Source: Galaxea fascicularis (lineage: Eukaryota; Cnidaria; Anthozoa; Scleractinia; Euphylliidae). Taken from it: 64,000 nucleotides of DNA. How positions within the stretch are numbered: position 1 is the first letter of the stretch; every line of letters begins with the position of its first letter. Both the position numbers and the translations under genes were made by a program. Positions 45,001-59,500 of this stretch are shown here, one piece after another. The stretch lies in contig OX419342.1 of assembly GCA_948470475.1 (NCBI GenBank), positions 8,931,835 to 8,995,834 on the forward strand, read 5' to 3'. Under the pieces are notes generated by a model. The model was not told the DNA's origin. It did no database searches and saw only the letters and a list, made by a program, of their open reading frames with translations.

Positions 45001-46050
45001 ATCCGCAGGCTAAGCCTAGAATTCCTCTCACCCCATCTAGTCTTGTAAACGATTATTGAAGACCGAGGCTTGAAATAAATGCTTTCCTCCACTATATGGG
45101 TCTGCTGGAAAATCAATAACGAAATCGGATCTTTTATACCCGCTGGTTCGGAGTTGGAGAAACTTGTCAACGAGCCAGGGAGTGGAGGCCACGTCATTAG
45201 CCAATCGAGCAGTGGGGGCAAGTAATTCGCTCGGTCATAGTCACGGGAACTGTTTGCGGCTTGAAGCCGAGTTCTGACAATTACAAATCACCAATTGTTA
45301 GGGTTAGGTTTACAATAAGGTCGAAGCTTTCTTGAGAATGAGAGGCCCACTGATTGGACAAGGATCAGGACAAATTAAAGAGACGACTTCTCTCACAACT
45401 GCGTTTCTTCTATTATCCGTCAACTGTTCGTGGCCCCGAAACCCCATCGACACAATTGCTGGAAAGAGCACTACAAAGTTAGCAGAATAATAATAGCCCA
45501 AAATTAAGTTAATTTTATTAGTTTTTGTGTCGGTCAAAAGAAATCCCTACAACATATATAACACATCACTCAAACTTCGCCATGTTACTAATTTTAGGTG
45601 CACTTTCCAGCAGTGCCGATGATTTTCTTCATCTGACCTAAACACAACCTAAAATCACCGTTCAAAAAGGCGTCACACAGAAAATTTTGACCATGCTTAT
45701 CTCGAGTTGTTTTTACATTTTCTTTGCGTTTTTCAACAAATCAACAGCTCATCAAAAGCATATCAACAGCGCACTAAAACAGGCTATCTGACAATTACCA
45801 CTCAAGCAAGCGACTACATCTGCTTTCAAGTATCAACGTTTGAAGCTCATAATGTTTCAATCACGGGAAGCCGTGCACGCAGGCCAAACACAGTCTTAAA
45901 CATTTCCACAGTTGATGTTTCTTTTCGCTCACTGATCCGTCGCATAGAGACAGAAAGTGCGCGTCTTAGCGCAGTCTCGGCGCAAAAAATCCAATTCCTA
46001 GCTCTTCCAGGAAGACAAATTACCTTCGCATCAACTCTTAACACTCAACT
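45001..46050. other. Intergenic, includes presumed sHSP 3' UTR
   Basis: Downstream of the sHSP stop on the minus strand. A plus-strand 115-codon ORF at 45707-46054 overlaps the sHSP end and shows no family features; treated as chance. Confidence 0.5.
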
Positions 46051-46591
46051 TTAAATTTCAATTTTATCCGCATTCCTGATTACAAAGTCACTGCTCCCAT
46101 CTAAACTGTTCGCATTCGAGCCTTCGTTCTGGAGTACAAGTTGCTGCGCGCTCGCGTTTCCAAAATCAACTGTCAACGTCATTTTCGTCTCGTCAAAGAA
46201 GGCGCTACTTTGTCTTCTCATTTGACGCTTCCCAGTTTTAAATTTCACTCCTTCAATGATATATTGACCGTCTAAAGAACTGAATCTGGTAGTTATTTGT
46301 TTGGGATCCACGCCCTCTGGGATAGGAATAGCTCTCGAGAATTTATTTCCTTCAACACCGCTCTCAATTCTTGATGTCCTCTTTCCTTTGAGCAGCACGT
46401 GTTCGCCTTCAACGGTCCATTTCATGTCCTGCGGGCGGTACGAACCAATGTCAAAGGAGGCTATGCGGACAAGTTCCCCGGGCCTTTTTTCGGTGGCGCG
46501 TGAGCTTCCTCCTCCCACTTCAAAGAAATCAGAAGAAAATCCTGGCGAGCTGAGGATATCGCCTAGCACTTTTTTACCGTCGGTGGAGAGA
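46051..46591 (-). CDS. Small heat-shock protein (alpha-crystallin domain), last exon
   Basis: Acceptor GATTTTGCAG, then 1 nt plus 179 codons and TAA (stop ends at 46051). Encodes an Hsp20/alpha-crystallin domain at about residues 35-125 of the exon (GELVRIASFDIGSY, WTVEGEHVLLKGKR, FSRAIPIPEGVDPKQI, LDGQYIIEGVKF), followed by a ~55-residue tail without a clear IxI motif. Such proteins are ATP-independent holdase chaperones that assemble into oligomers. An in-frame TGA lies just before the acceptor and there is no ATG at the exon start, so an upstream exon must supply the N-terminus; I could not place it. Confidence 0.88.
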
Positions 46592-49500
46592 CTGCAAAAT
46601 CAAGTAAACACATAAATAGGATTGAAAGTTAGAACAAGAGAGACATAAAATGAGAAATATGTCAACGCCGATACGTTTCAGGGTTGTGAATCTGTGAGCC
46701 TACTGAATCATTTACAGAATACATGTACTAAAAATGTTTTGGGAACATTTAGCTGAATCGGTTTTCCGCACTGAAACAGACAACAAGACACCCAGCGCCG
46801 GTCAGATTCACACTTAAAACTCTCAAGTAGATCGTAACATGATTTAGTGAACCCTCGGACTCCCGAAAATTTTATCATCTTTGGGCTCTAAAATTAAAAA
46901 CCTTATCTTTACAGGATTTTTTCTGTTTGGGTAAGTTTGCGCATGGTTTCAGTCACTTCTTACACCCAAAAGGTCCCAGAATCACTTACTGAAATTATTT
47001 CAATCCTGACAAGGGATCCGCTAAGGAATAGTTAGCTCTCACATGACATGAGTTCGACTCCCGTTAACACGGAGTGAGATTCAAAGTGATTCAGAGAGCA
47101 GCGTATCCTTCGTCCTCCCTGAAAAATCGGGAAAGGGAAGGAGACTCTGCTTCCCCCCTCGACATGTCCACCAGCCTCGGTTCCGAGCCGCTTAAAATGC
47201 CGTCTTTCGTGTCATATTTGTTGTTTCGATGCTGTTGTTCAGTTCCTTTTCTTGGAGAATTATTATTAATGCTTAGTGTCGCTTGTTCTCTGAAGACTGT
47301 TGTGAAAACAACCAGCAGGAGGAAAGCAAACAAAGACTCCGTTTGTGTGTTATGTGGAATTTCTCTAATCGGAGAGCGATGCACGTTCAATGTTCTTCAG
47401 CACGCGGTCCACATTTAATTCAAAAATGGGAAAGAGAAGAAAATATATATATTCAACCAGCCTTGATGGGCTCCTAATTCAACGCAAAAATACCTTGTGT
47501 TCCTCGATGACTAGTACTAAGAACAAGGAAAGCGAAAATGATCTGATGCTTGACGTACGTCAATACTGATCTGTTTAGGGTTGTGTTACCTCAAAGTTCG
47601 TTGATTACTGAAACACAGAAATTGGTGCTGCTAAAAGCATCTGTTAAACAGTTCCCACATTTTGTAATACCCACATTAAATTTACTCAGCTAGAACGGCG
47701 CCAGTACAAAAACATAATGGCTTATCATGCAATTCTGCCCGAAGCGCGCTAAAACCCACACTCAGTTTCTTCGTTTGCACCATGCATGTTCACCCACCGC
47801 TCGTGAGGTCGCAAATGGGGGCGTAAAAAACAGTGTTAATGTTTTGCGAACACGTTTTGATTGTAAAAATTCCGAACTAAAAGCTATAAGTAACCGTGGA
47901 GTAATGTTTTTAAAGAGGACGTGATGCGTTTCGGAATTAGCATAAAATCGAAATTTCTAGAAGTTTGTGTTGCACTCGACGCACACCAAACAAGACACCA
48001 TCGCTAATTATCATAACATTAATGAGCCAAAGTTGCCCCGTGTCGGCGCTAGTCTGTCGGGCTTCAATAAGGTGGACTTCAGCAAAATGGAGTGAGGTCT
48101 TTAAAAGTAAAATCACTGATCTTGAAATATCCCGGCATCTGTTGTGTATTTGTATACTTAAAAACAAATACAACGAGGTTTGCTAATCCGCTGCCGTGTT
48201 TCACAATATTTTGGTCAACAGCATCTAACACGCCACGATTTACCAACTTGACAAACAGTAGAACACGCATGTATTAGGAGAAAATACAGAAAAAGTAATA
48301 AAATAGATGCTAGACTCGAAGCTTACAAGTGCAGACACATCCCGGATATTTTGTGACTAAAATCGTATTATTTAACGTATCAAATCATTCCACACCTCAT
48401 AAGCAAAAAAACTCCGTAATTTGAGATGATTTTTCCTGGAACTTTTACAGAGGACAGCAAGTGAGCCGAGTGGCATAAAGAACAAATGATGACCGTAGAT
48501 GCGGCCAGAATCTTGGTTTGCAGTAAAAACACACACATTCATGCACAGGAATCGGTCCCAAGCAGTCATGGAGGCTATAGTTTTACTTGTCTTGTGAATG
48601 CGTTGTAGAAGTCGAGTGAATTCGAATCGAGGTCAGTTAACGCAGGCCACAAATGCAAAACATGTAATGGACACAAGCCAAAGAGAAATTTCCGTCATAC
48701 TTAGGGTTGCTGTATTTACAGTATCTGTAAGCGTCCTTGTGGGCATTTCCTTCGCACAGGAATCAGCTTTGGGAAAAAATTGATACTAATCGAAGCTTCA
48801 AGAAAGAGACATGATAAGGCAGCCTTTGATTATTTCGACCCATGCTGGGGTGTCTCCAGTCTAGCTATTTTTTAAACAAAAAGGGACTGAACTTAGTTAT
48901 TCAAAACACTACAGGTTCTTAACATGTAAAGGCTTACCATGTTTACGCAAATGAGGTAGAGAAGTTTATATAGTCCGCACCAGACGAACAATACTTAACG
49001 TATCTTAACTGAGAAATTCCAGCATTTGAGTCATTGGTTGCTACAAAACGACACTGACGACAGGTCACGTACAGGTCATCAAACAGTTTTGGCGAATGAA
49101 ATGTTCTTTGTGTTTGATTTAAATCTATGGATGTACTTTTCCTTTCAAATAATATAACATGTCACGTTTTGGCTTAGGAGAGATATTTTTTCCATCGCTG
49201 CTTTAACTATTACTATGTCGCGCACAGGTAATGCGGAACATGCATCTCTATAAGCCGGTCTTTTATTCAAGTAGGCGATCATTTCGCCGGGAAATAAACA
49301 CTGAATAAAGTGTTCTAACATGCGTAGTCCTCAAAACTTGGAAGTTATATTTCCGGTTTTTATTCGCCTTTGTTTATATCAGCATAGCACGAATGGTCAA
49401 CGTCGAAAATTGCGTTGATTTTCAACGAAACAGTGACGGCAACTGAACCCGTAAACCGTATAGTTTAGCAAAGGAGCATGTTTACCGACTGATTACCACA

Positions 49501-52500
49501 TGCATTTGGGTAACGAAACGTCTCATCTAACTTAGAGTAATCTTAGAGTTCTTGAAAGAGTTTTTGACAACGATATAGGGATTAAATGCTAAGCCCCTTA
49601 ATGATTTAATACCATTGTCGCAAAGTCCTGAGGTAAGAGTGATATATGCTTTTGAGATATTTACGCGTTGCGAATGATAAGTAAAAAAAAAAATAATACA
49701 ATGGACGCAAACCTTTGCTTTAGATCCTCGAAATGACTTGTCATTTTTTGCTCCATGTTTGTCCGTCTTCCGCGGTAAGCAGCCCTGAATTATCCGCCGG
49801 CCAACCACATGGTATTTACCGTTCAGTGCACATGCTTTAAAAAGGATCCAACATTTCACGATTGTAGTGTTAATTAGAACACAACTGAACAAGTTTTCAG
49901 CGACGGAAGTCCTTGAACTTCAATCTTTTTCAGCTGAAAATTTCAAGGGTGGTCTCACAATTGTTAAAGTTGTTCCTCACTAATCTTTTGCCCTTTAGTA
50001 TTTATAAATAAGAGAAAATTACAGATTTTTTTATTCTAAATGGGACCACAATATCCGCTCCAATAAATCATTGTATCCAAAAACAATACTGGGGTTCAAG
50101 TAAAGGTAGATTCGCGAGAAAAATGTACACTTACTACTGAAGCGAACTTACTGTCCTCCGGAGGAAAAGCCGGGCTTTTTGACAACGGAAACTGTAGTTA
50201 AATTTCGTCCGGGCGAAAAGGGATCCACAATGTTTACAAGGTTTCGCTTTGGCAAGCCGGCTCAAGCCGTCTTTCCAGAACATTCACCAAGCCAAAACAA
50301 AGGTCCCCCAAAATTGAAGCTCATTGAATATGTTATCTCGTTTTGGACATGTCGCCTGACGCTTGTTTGCATAGGAAATAAAACCAGTTTCGTATTACAG
50401 CAAACCTGTCAAAATTGAAGAGAGAACGTTCTCGAAACGGCCGAAAATGTAAAGAAGGCAAACACGTTCGTCGTAGGGTACCTGTACTTTCCAACATCAA
50501 TCATTATGTCAGAGATCAGTCAACAAACGCGAGCTTTCTTTGATAGTTGTATTCTCTACAATTCATTTGAGTTGGATAATCTTCCTTCTGTTAGCTTTAA
50601 CGAAAGAAATGAGTATGACCTTAAGAAAAAAATGCGGTCTTTGTAGAAAAATTACAAACATACCACGAGCGCACGACGTCGAGGAGGCGGTTCGAAACTG
50701 AAAATAGCCCCAAGCCAGATTGCAGATTAGCTAGCTCAAACGAATTTAAAAAGATGGTTGGTTACCCTGTTTAAACACGTGAAAGAAAGGCGCGAGAGAA
50801 TAATGAGTACCAAAGAATCACTTCTTGCGATTACAACGCCCACGTTTCTGGGGAGAAAGAAAATTTTGTTGAAACACTTCCTTTGGTTAATTGCGTTAGC
50901 TCGTCAAACTCTGCGGTCAATGCCCCAATTCAAACAACTGTATATCTGTAGCAGCACCTCATTAATCTTTTATTACCGAACATCCTTTTTAGTGCTCTGT
51001 AAACCATCAGATTATATGTTTAGTGCAGTACTCTAATTAGCCTGAATCAGCGAACCGAAAATTCAAGCTCGCGAATAATTATGCAAATAACTTCTAGGAG
51101 TGAGCGGCGAGGAAAGCAAAACTTAGAAAATAGCGTATTCGCTTTCATACTGAAAGGTTGAAATCCCTTAGCTGAATTTGTAAATGATAAAATAATGACT
51201 GGCAACAGAAATTATCTGAATTTGCAAACGCAGCTGCCCGCCGGTGTTGCCCCTAAGAAGCCTCGCTTAGTCACTGCGAATTTTTTATCTCTTTGAAAAC
51301 AAAACTTTGGATTCCTCTCTCAATTAAATTCGAATATTTGAGATTAATACGTTTCGAGGAGGTACTGCGTGAAACTGCATATTCGTTGGATATTTGCAAG
51401 CCGAGCTAAGAATGTAAACCTGGTACTTGTAAACTCAGCTTTCTTAGATCACATGCTGGTAAATGTACTGAAAGATCATGCCAGATCGAACATCTATTTT
51501 AAGTTATCTATCAATGGCCACATAGGGCATAACGGATAGCAGGATACCATTCATAAAGATTTTTTATGTCACACAAGGTTCTTTCACCACCGCGGTTGTT
51601 GGGGATTTCGATCTACTTTGGGTAGTGCAGAAAATTGTAATGCACCAGGGAAGTGAAATTGAAGGGTTTGGAGCTCTTAACACTTACGGGAAGTGTTTTG
51701 AACGAACATTCTAGAACTGCACAACGTATCATTGCTCGATTCGCTTCCTTGACTCAGCACAAATTGCTGTTTAGTACAGAGAAACTGAAATCATTTGCTG
51801 TCAAGTCGAGAGGCGACCACTGAGGGACGAAAACCTTTCCTAGAAGTTTGACGACCCGCGCAAAAACACCTACTAACTCGTTTGAAAGGGGATAAATCCC
51901 TACATCACGTCTAAAACGTGGGATGTTTATGTAACACTTTCAACTCAGCGCCTCGGGGGTCAATGAAAAAGAAATTAATAAATACTAATAACACGCGCAA
52001 CAATCTTAACCTCAGTGACCCATTACATGTATTTTTGTCAAATTGCCCCTCCCAATAACACGGGTGACTTGGTCCGAAAATGTACCACATGTGTAATTAC
52101 GCTCGAAGCACTGAAAACACCGGTCAGCTCTTGAATACGTTTGCAGTGGTCAATTTGCCTTACCCGGTATATTCACCAATGACACCCAAAGTCCATTATC
52201 AATTCTCCCACTCAAGAAGAAACAAACTCCATCATCATTTAAAACAGCAACATTTTGCTCTGCTTTGCACTTACGGCGGACGGCGCAGCCGGGAGTGTGG
52301 TTAACTTTCGCTTTTGACAACTTTGCGATTTTGAAATGGAATGAAGAATTCGCAAGCGCATGACTAGTTTCAAGTGAATATTCTTCGCTGTAGTTTTAGA
52401 ACCGGCTTTCTTGAAACCTTCCTTCTTCAATGAACTTTTATTCCCTTGAGTTCTTCAGGGAAAAGTGTAATCTGCTTCTCAGGAAAAATAACTTCATCCA

Positions 52501-53570
52501 TAGTCCAGTGGGTCCAGTTCCTACAATACTTCCTCTTACCCCGCCCTGATGCAGGACCATTTGGAGTCTTAATTTCCAATTATTTACACGATATGATAAA
52601 ACTGAGCTACACAAGTAAAAAGTCTTCCAACCAGTCATTTTGATACGCGAGTGTAAACTATATACACTGAGATGAGTACAAAACTTGACTGATCTTAATT
52701 ATGTATAGCATCTTGGCGAAATGAAGCGACCACGAATTTTTGTTCACCGCACAACATACACAAAGAGGTGGTTAAAGGCGATAGAGCAACGGTTTGCATG
52801 CTGAGTTTTGATTGTTCATCGAACTATCTCGTAAAAATAATGTTGAATCAAACTGCCTGATATAAACGGAAATGCACGGTATTTGATTTGTATTATAACG
52901 ATTTTACCGAGTGTCTCACCCACAGAAAAAAAAGATTCAACACACCCTTCTTCTGTGTGCACCTATTCTTATGTAAAGCATTTTGGTAAAACCTGACGAT
53001 GTTCACATGCGATATTGTACGTCATAAGTTTCTCCCAGTCAATTTCATAAGGACAAAGTTTGAGGGAGAAATAGATTAGAGGGGGTAGGGGTAGGGGTTA
53101 AAGTTTGTAAGACGGGCTAAAAGCGACTTTAGATGTCTAATCGCTTTAAAATCGCCGAGAAACCGCCAGTATGCCAGGGGATTTGAAATCACATCACGAT
53201 CGAATCGATTTTTCTCGACTTGGCATCGCACGCCAACATCAAATCACTCGCTTTCACTTGCTGTGATTTCAGTGCAATTTGAACAGTACCACGGGGATCT
53301 TTCAATTCTGAACTGAACAGCGAGAGAGTTTACTTGTCAAGCTGCTGCTTAAAACTAACTCATTTTCATGGTCAACTGAAATCGCAGATATATTGCGCTA
53401 AAATCGCGTTCAAATTGCATTTCAAATCGCAATCGCCTTGTTTACACACGTAATTAAAGAGTCCTTGTGCAAACGCAAGAAAACACAACCACATCACTGA
53501 AAACGTTCGGAGAAAGGCTTTTCAACCTTCCCTTTTTGGCGAGGAACCATTGTTCCTGTTTCGAACATTT
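46592..53570. other. Long region without a recognised gene
   Basis: Includes the presumed upstream exon and promoter of the sHSP gene. A minus ORF at 47390-47091 has a hydrophobic segment (FAFLLLVVFTTVF) but no donor in frame to the sHSP exon. A plus ORF at 48598-48783 ends in a hydrophobic helix. Neither is supported. Confidence 0.45.
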
Positions 53571-53572
53571 CT

Positions 53573-53592
53573 CTCTCTCTCTCTCTCTCTCT
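53573..53592. repeat. (CT)n microsatellite
   Basis: About ten perfect CT units. Confidence 0.9.
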
Positions 53593-53599
53593 CCACTCG

Positions 53600-56500
53600 C
53601 TTCTTATTTTTTGGACGATTATTACATCGCACCCGGCGCTTATCGATAACACGTTAAATTAGGCGAAACAGGCAAAGAAACCAAACATTCAGCCAAACGT
53701 TTGTCCATGAAAAACCTCTTGGCAAGTTCCATCCAGTATCCATTTCTGACAAACGTTGAGGCTCGGAATAGAAGCTACAAAAATCTTTCAAATTTAAGGT
53801 ATAGAATAAGAGATGTATTTGGACAAACCTGCGTACAAATTTTTCCATCCTCAGCCCAATTTCACTCACGCGATCGAAGTGTTTCAAAGGGAAAAATAGG
53901 CAGAGATTAATTCCAAGAGTGCTGAGAGAGTGAAAGCTTGAAATACTAAACGTGTAGATGAAATGAAACGTGTCTTAAAAGACACCTGAAACGGAAAACA
54001 CGTGGCCGGCACAAGCCAGAAGTACTAATTAAATCCCACAAAGGCGAGACAAAAGTAAGCCCTTAAGCTTGCGGTCAATATCCCAACAGTATGGAAAAAT
54101 CGATCGTTCTGGAAAACGATGAAAATTAATTTCTGTGGCTTTAGCTTCTTTAGATCAATAATAGTGTCAGCAGTTTCGGACAATAACCAAATAAATTTCA
54201 TAAACAATTATGATCAGAAGATTGCAAGTTCAAGATGTTCCAAGCTGTAGTTCGTGATAACAGCGCGGTTTCCAGCAAGAGTCACAGCCCAAAATTGGGA
54301 TAATTGTACGTTTACATTAATAGATTAAACAGGGGTCAAGCAAATCTTAAGTGCTCTTTCCAGCCCATTCAAAAGCGTCGACTTTTCCATCAACGGTCGC
54401 TGCAGCGTCACCTTGCCTTAAAACATTTCGAGCTAATACATCCGAAGGATGAGGAAGCTACAGACAACGCCGGGACCGTCAATGGACCGCCAGAAAAAAC
54501 TGTTTGGTCCAGAACGTTCCACCATTTGAAATATTTTGCTAACTCATGACGGTCATCAAAAACAAACAAAGGGGACGCGTTTAAGGGGAAACAACATTCA
54601 TACCGCTTTTTTTAGAGAATTAGATGAGAGTTTTTACCGAAAAACATGATCAAAAGTGCAAGAAGGCATGCGATTCACAATTTTTTATTTAATTACAAAC
54701 ATCCAGAAGCGGATATTAACTTCTCATTTCACTTAAGAAAGACGCTACTGGCAAAAATATTTCTTTGCAATACCAAGCGGTAGGTTCTCCCGAAAACAGA
54801 TCAAACAAAAATATAGATAATTTTAGAACCAAGAATAAGGATTTCTCCTTTGGTAGAAAAACACAAAAATATTTCAAGAAGTCGGTTATATGTTTTGCTC
54901 CAACCCTGCCTACACCGCAGAGATTCACAACGCTGACTAAAGACTGTCAAGTAAAATTTCTATAAAAATTAATAGGTTTGTTGTTTTGCGTCCCGCGAGT
55001 ACAATATATACCGCCATAAATAAATCTCTTTCAATGTCATGCGATAATCAGAACTTTCTAGAATACCTCCCAGACAGGAAAAGGTGGCCAATATTCATGA
55101 GAGTCGGAAAGGACGATAAGGCGACAAACAAACTGAAATTTCGCGGCTTTTTTCTTGTATTATAATTGAGAAACTTCGTATACCCCTAACCCGTCTATTT
55201 TGTCAACGCAAATCATTGCAGATAAATATACATGTAGTTTGAGCAACCGTTTGGTTGTAATCAAACCCATCACCCATTGATGTCCTGAATAAATTTCATC
55301 TGGCGAATTTGAATGGCTAAGACACACTGTCATATAATTTCGATCCAAATTTCTATCCAAAGATCTACATTAAAAAAATATTCAGTAACAACACTGTCCT
55401 CTTTCGCAACGAACGCCGATTTATCGCCCAAAATACAATAAAAAAGAAAAACTCAAAGATTTCAAAACTTCAGATTATGACCGTAAAACTAGAATTTCGT
55501 TGCTCATCTTTTTCTTAGAAAAGAAAAAAAAAACAGACGCTTCTGTGTCGAATAAAAGAAACGAAAGGGCTCCTATACGCAAACGGACTTAAAGAAAATA
55601 CTAAGTCATCATCTTGTTTTAAAGTACGTATTAGCATTTCCCTCCAGGGCCATTTGTTACCATTTCTTTCACTTCATTTTTTCCTTCTGTACTTACAAAA
55701 AACAACACTGTTAAGATTGCATGGGGCAACTATTCGGCGATCGTTTGATAGGTTCAGATAATTTTGGGTGCTAACTATTCCACGTTCCTTGCATAAAACC
55801 ATTTAATTGGACTTTAGTATGATAATATTTGTAACCTTTTTCAATAATTATACATTGAGTAAATCGAATTATTATAAACACACACATTAGCGCGAAAGAG
55901 CTATGCACGTTAAGGCAAGCAAGAGCGTTTCCATCTCCGTGTACAAATGTCAAGCGACGTTGGAGGACGTTAGAAGGGTGACATTTCGACGTATATATAC
56001 ACCATAATTAGGAATCACCGTTCACTTTATTCAAAACTGATGAAGAACATCAAATCCGTCCGAACGCGATTTCAGCGCAAAGCAAATTTGAAATAAACCA
56101 TGATCACAAACTAACGAGCCATGGCCTAAAAACTCAAGGTTACAGTATTAAACGCGAAGCAAAATTTCGAGCTCGGTAAGATCTTTAGATAGAGCGGCAT
56201 CCCGTGAAGTTTAACAATACGTTTGACAGACCACAAGTTCCCTGTTCCCGCCTGGAAAGTTCCCTTTGAAAGAAACGGAAAAGAAATAAAAAGAAACAAG
56301 TGGTTCACTGAAATTGGACTGTAAATAGCTTACCTTCTCCCAGATATGCTTTTCATAAAATCTGAAAGCAAAAACCAAAGAAATAAATTTTAGGCTGTAA
56401 GAATAAAAATGTACTCTTAGCGAGTTTAAACTCATTTACTTCAATCAACACTCAGACAAATGAATTTTAAATGTACAAAGACCACAATGTAATTCATCAG

Positions 56501-59500
56501 GTCACTTTGGCCGAAAACAATTTCTTTTCGTTTCGTTTGTTCGGTTCCGATTGACGCGGGAATTAGCAGAATTTCAGAAGCACATCTAATGCTACTCAAA
56601 TGGCACTTTTGAATGCGTACCGCACCTAACAGCGTGGAAGGTACACCGAGGTTCACAATAGCAATACTGTCATATAGGGGTTGGAGGTATACAACCCTCG
56701 CCTTGTCGATTTTGACCAAATCACTCCCAGCTGTAGTAATCGTAAATTCGTATTTAGCAACAATATAAAACAAAAACAAGCATTTTGTTTAGAAAATTAC
56801 AATTCTGAGAGTAAAAATAGGCGGTCCACAACAACTTCGCTGCCTTCTTGGTCATTTGGTCACCTTAAATGGGTTTAAGTTTGGTTTGATTTTTACAGCA
56901 TACAATCTAACCGAGTACCACTTGACAGAGAGATGTCTCTGAGTAATTACCATGTGGCAAATTGTACTGCCATGCATTCACTCCTGCAGTAGCTTTACTA
57001 TAGGAGCATCATTGGTGAATGTTTTCATATCTCATAAATTAGATATTATAGAATTATTGCTTAGTTTCAGCTCACGTTTATCAGCAAAGACAAGACTATA
57101 ACACAGGGTATCTCGAATAATGGTGCAAAATAAGACGTCTTTGCTACAAAGGTTTCTCCCTGACAAACGCCCAGTTCGTCATTGTTGAAATCCCTGATAT
57201 ATGCTGAACGGCGTGGTTCTATGAGTCTACCAATAAAATCCTAAGAAGGTGTTCTTTTGCGCCGTAGGTCACTGCGTGCATACAGCATTTTACTTTCTTA
57301 ATCTGTTGCCAAATGAAATTTGTTGAGTACAGAAGAAACAGAATTGTACTGGTTTCTACGTGAAGTCAATTGACTGTGTGCAACCCGATAGCCATTCACA
57401 CTTCATTGGCACATGTCACGCAAGAGACAATTGAAGAAAGATCGCGAAACAAAATGTTAATCCACGCAGCTTATCTTCACTATGGCAAGCCAGCGATATA
57501 GCCTCTGATTATCTGTACCTCTAGTTTATTTAGAAAACAATTTTGTCTCTTGTTGATAAAAAAGAGGCATGTTAACGAGACTTATCAATGATGCGAAGTT
57601 TATGTGCTACGTCCTTTGGCAAGAGAAGGGCTATTTTTGATATCGTGAAGGGCTTTAGAGAGATCCGGTTCTTTTCTTGTAGAATTAACTGAAGATGGAA
57701 TGGTCTCATCACATAAATATAACTACACTTAAAAAATATCTTCGCACGACAGACAAGACAAGACAAGAGAACAGTGTTGAAGAGAAACACGGAAATAGTT
57801 GATTGGTGGTCGAAATGTTCACGCGTGGGTGTATGAACTAACCGTCTACCCAAATTACTTGTAAAAACATTTGCCAAAACTGCACAGTTTAACTTTAAAC
57901 TTTTCCGCGAAGAAATAAAAATTAAAATACGCAGACCTGAGAGAGCACTGGGTGTCGCACAGTCGTCTTGGGTTGTTCGACCTTCCGCCATCAGGTTTCT
58001 ACGTGCTTACGGAATCCGAAGTTCTGGTCCACAAGATTACAAACCACAGGACTCGTTTAAATGGATCTAAAGCTGTTCACGCGACTAGCAGGGGTAAAAT
58101 GCAACCGAAAGAGAGTTCTGGAAAACCATATGTGCCCTTTGGTTGTTGTCAAATTAGCATCTACACAAAAAAATTGGTTTAATATTTTTTGAAGAGCATT
58201 ACGTTTCATTTACATTTGCTAGAATGGTCTTCACTGGGGGAACTCGGTGTCTTGTAGAAACTGTGGGGGCACGACTTTCAGCATAAATATTGCATGTTTT
58301 TTTCGACTATTTTCGGGCTGAAATCAGTTCACACATTTTACCACTTTTCTCGGAAATTAAAATTCGTGCTGTTTGCGGCATCTGGTCTCCAATTGGGGAT
58401 TATTTTCTTAGAACCACCCAAGCGTGTAAACGTAATGGTCTGGTTACAAAGGCGCTTTACAGCAAGTGAAAAGGTTGTGAGTCTAAACATTCAGAAACCA
58501 AGAGGAATAAAGTTAAGTCTACATTGGTGGAAGCTGAGGATCCAAGTAAATGTGAGATTTAGCCCTTTATGCAAGCAAATAACTAAAAATCGTATACTTT
58601 GGTCTGGAGAAACAGTGGTCTCAGTTTTAGTACGTTGGAAAGAACCACGGAAAGTCGGTGAACGCGCAGGTCAACGGTCATTTGTGTTAATTTTAAATTA
58701 TTTCATCTTTATTGTCATTCCCTTTTGGTGGCTTCGCGAAAGCTCCTTCATTTTGAACGCAAACAAGGCCGTTAGGTTGTTTCGGTTCAAAATCATATAC
58801 AAAGTGAGTGAAATTCGTAACCATTCCTACTGAGTCAGCATTTTTTCTTCGGCCCAAGTACAGCAGCTGCATATGCTTTCAGGTTTATAGCTTATTTTTC
58901 GTTGTTTGTTATATGACTACTAAGAAAGGCAGCGAGACGTTGTGTGAATCACTACAGGCCAGCTTTTCAGCTGTGTAATGCTCCAAGATCACAGACGTTT
59001 CCAGAGAGAAGACTCTGTGTGGAACTAATTGAAAAACTCCATCCGGTCAAAGAACCGCCAAGACTTTCTGTTTCTTAAATTTGTTTGGCCTCCTAGAGGT
59101 TTCAAATCATGTAAACCGCCCATATAATCCATCATTAATTCTGACAAGTCCCTGACACCAAAGCTAATCAAAGGTGCTTTCCGTTCTACAAGATAGATCC
59201 GGCAAGAAATTACAGCTGTTGATAACTCAATGACAATTTCAAGGGAAAAAAAATGGAAATTTGTGTTGTTCACAGAGAATGACACATTTTAAAAGCAGAC
59301 TTTAGTTTCAAAGAGGTAGTTTGGGAGCTACAACAGTTTTAAAATATGGACAAATCTCATGGAAAAACCGTTATTGGTATTGTGATCAAAGAAAATTGTT
59401 TGGGACCGTACAGTAATATTAATAGGTTAACCAGAAAGAGAGACCGGAATATCAAATGCTAGGCACAGTTTGAACTCTCGTAGAAGCGGCTGAATCAGAG

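Noticed and set aside
45707..46054. 115-codon plus ORF
   Set aside because: Mostly noncoding composition, overlaps the end of the sHSP exon on the other strand and has no homology that I recognise.
47040..47095. tRNA-like GAGTTCGACTCCC
   Set aside because: Looks like a T-arm only; no acceptor stem or D-arm around it.
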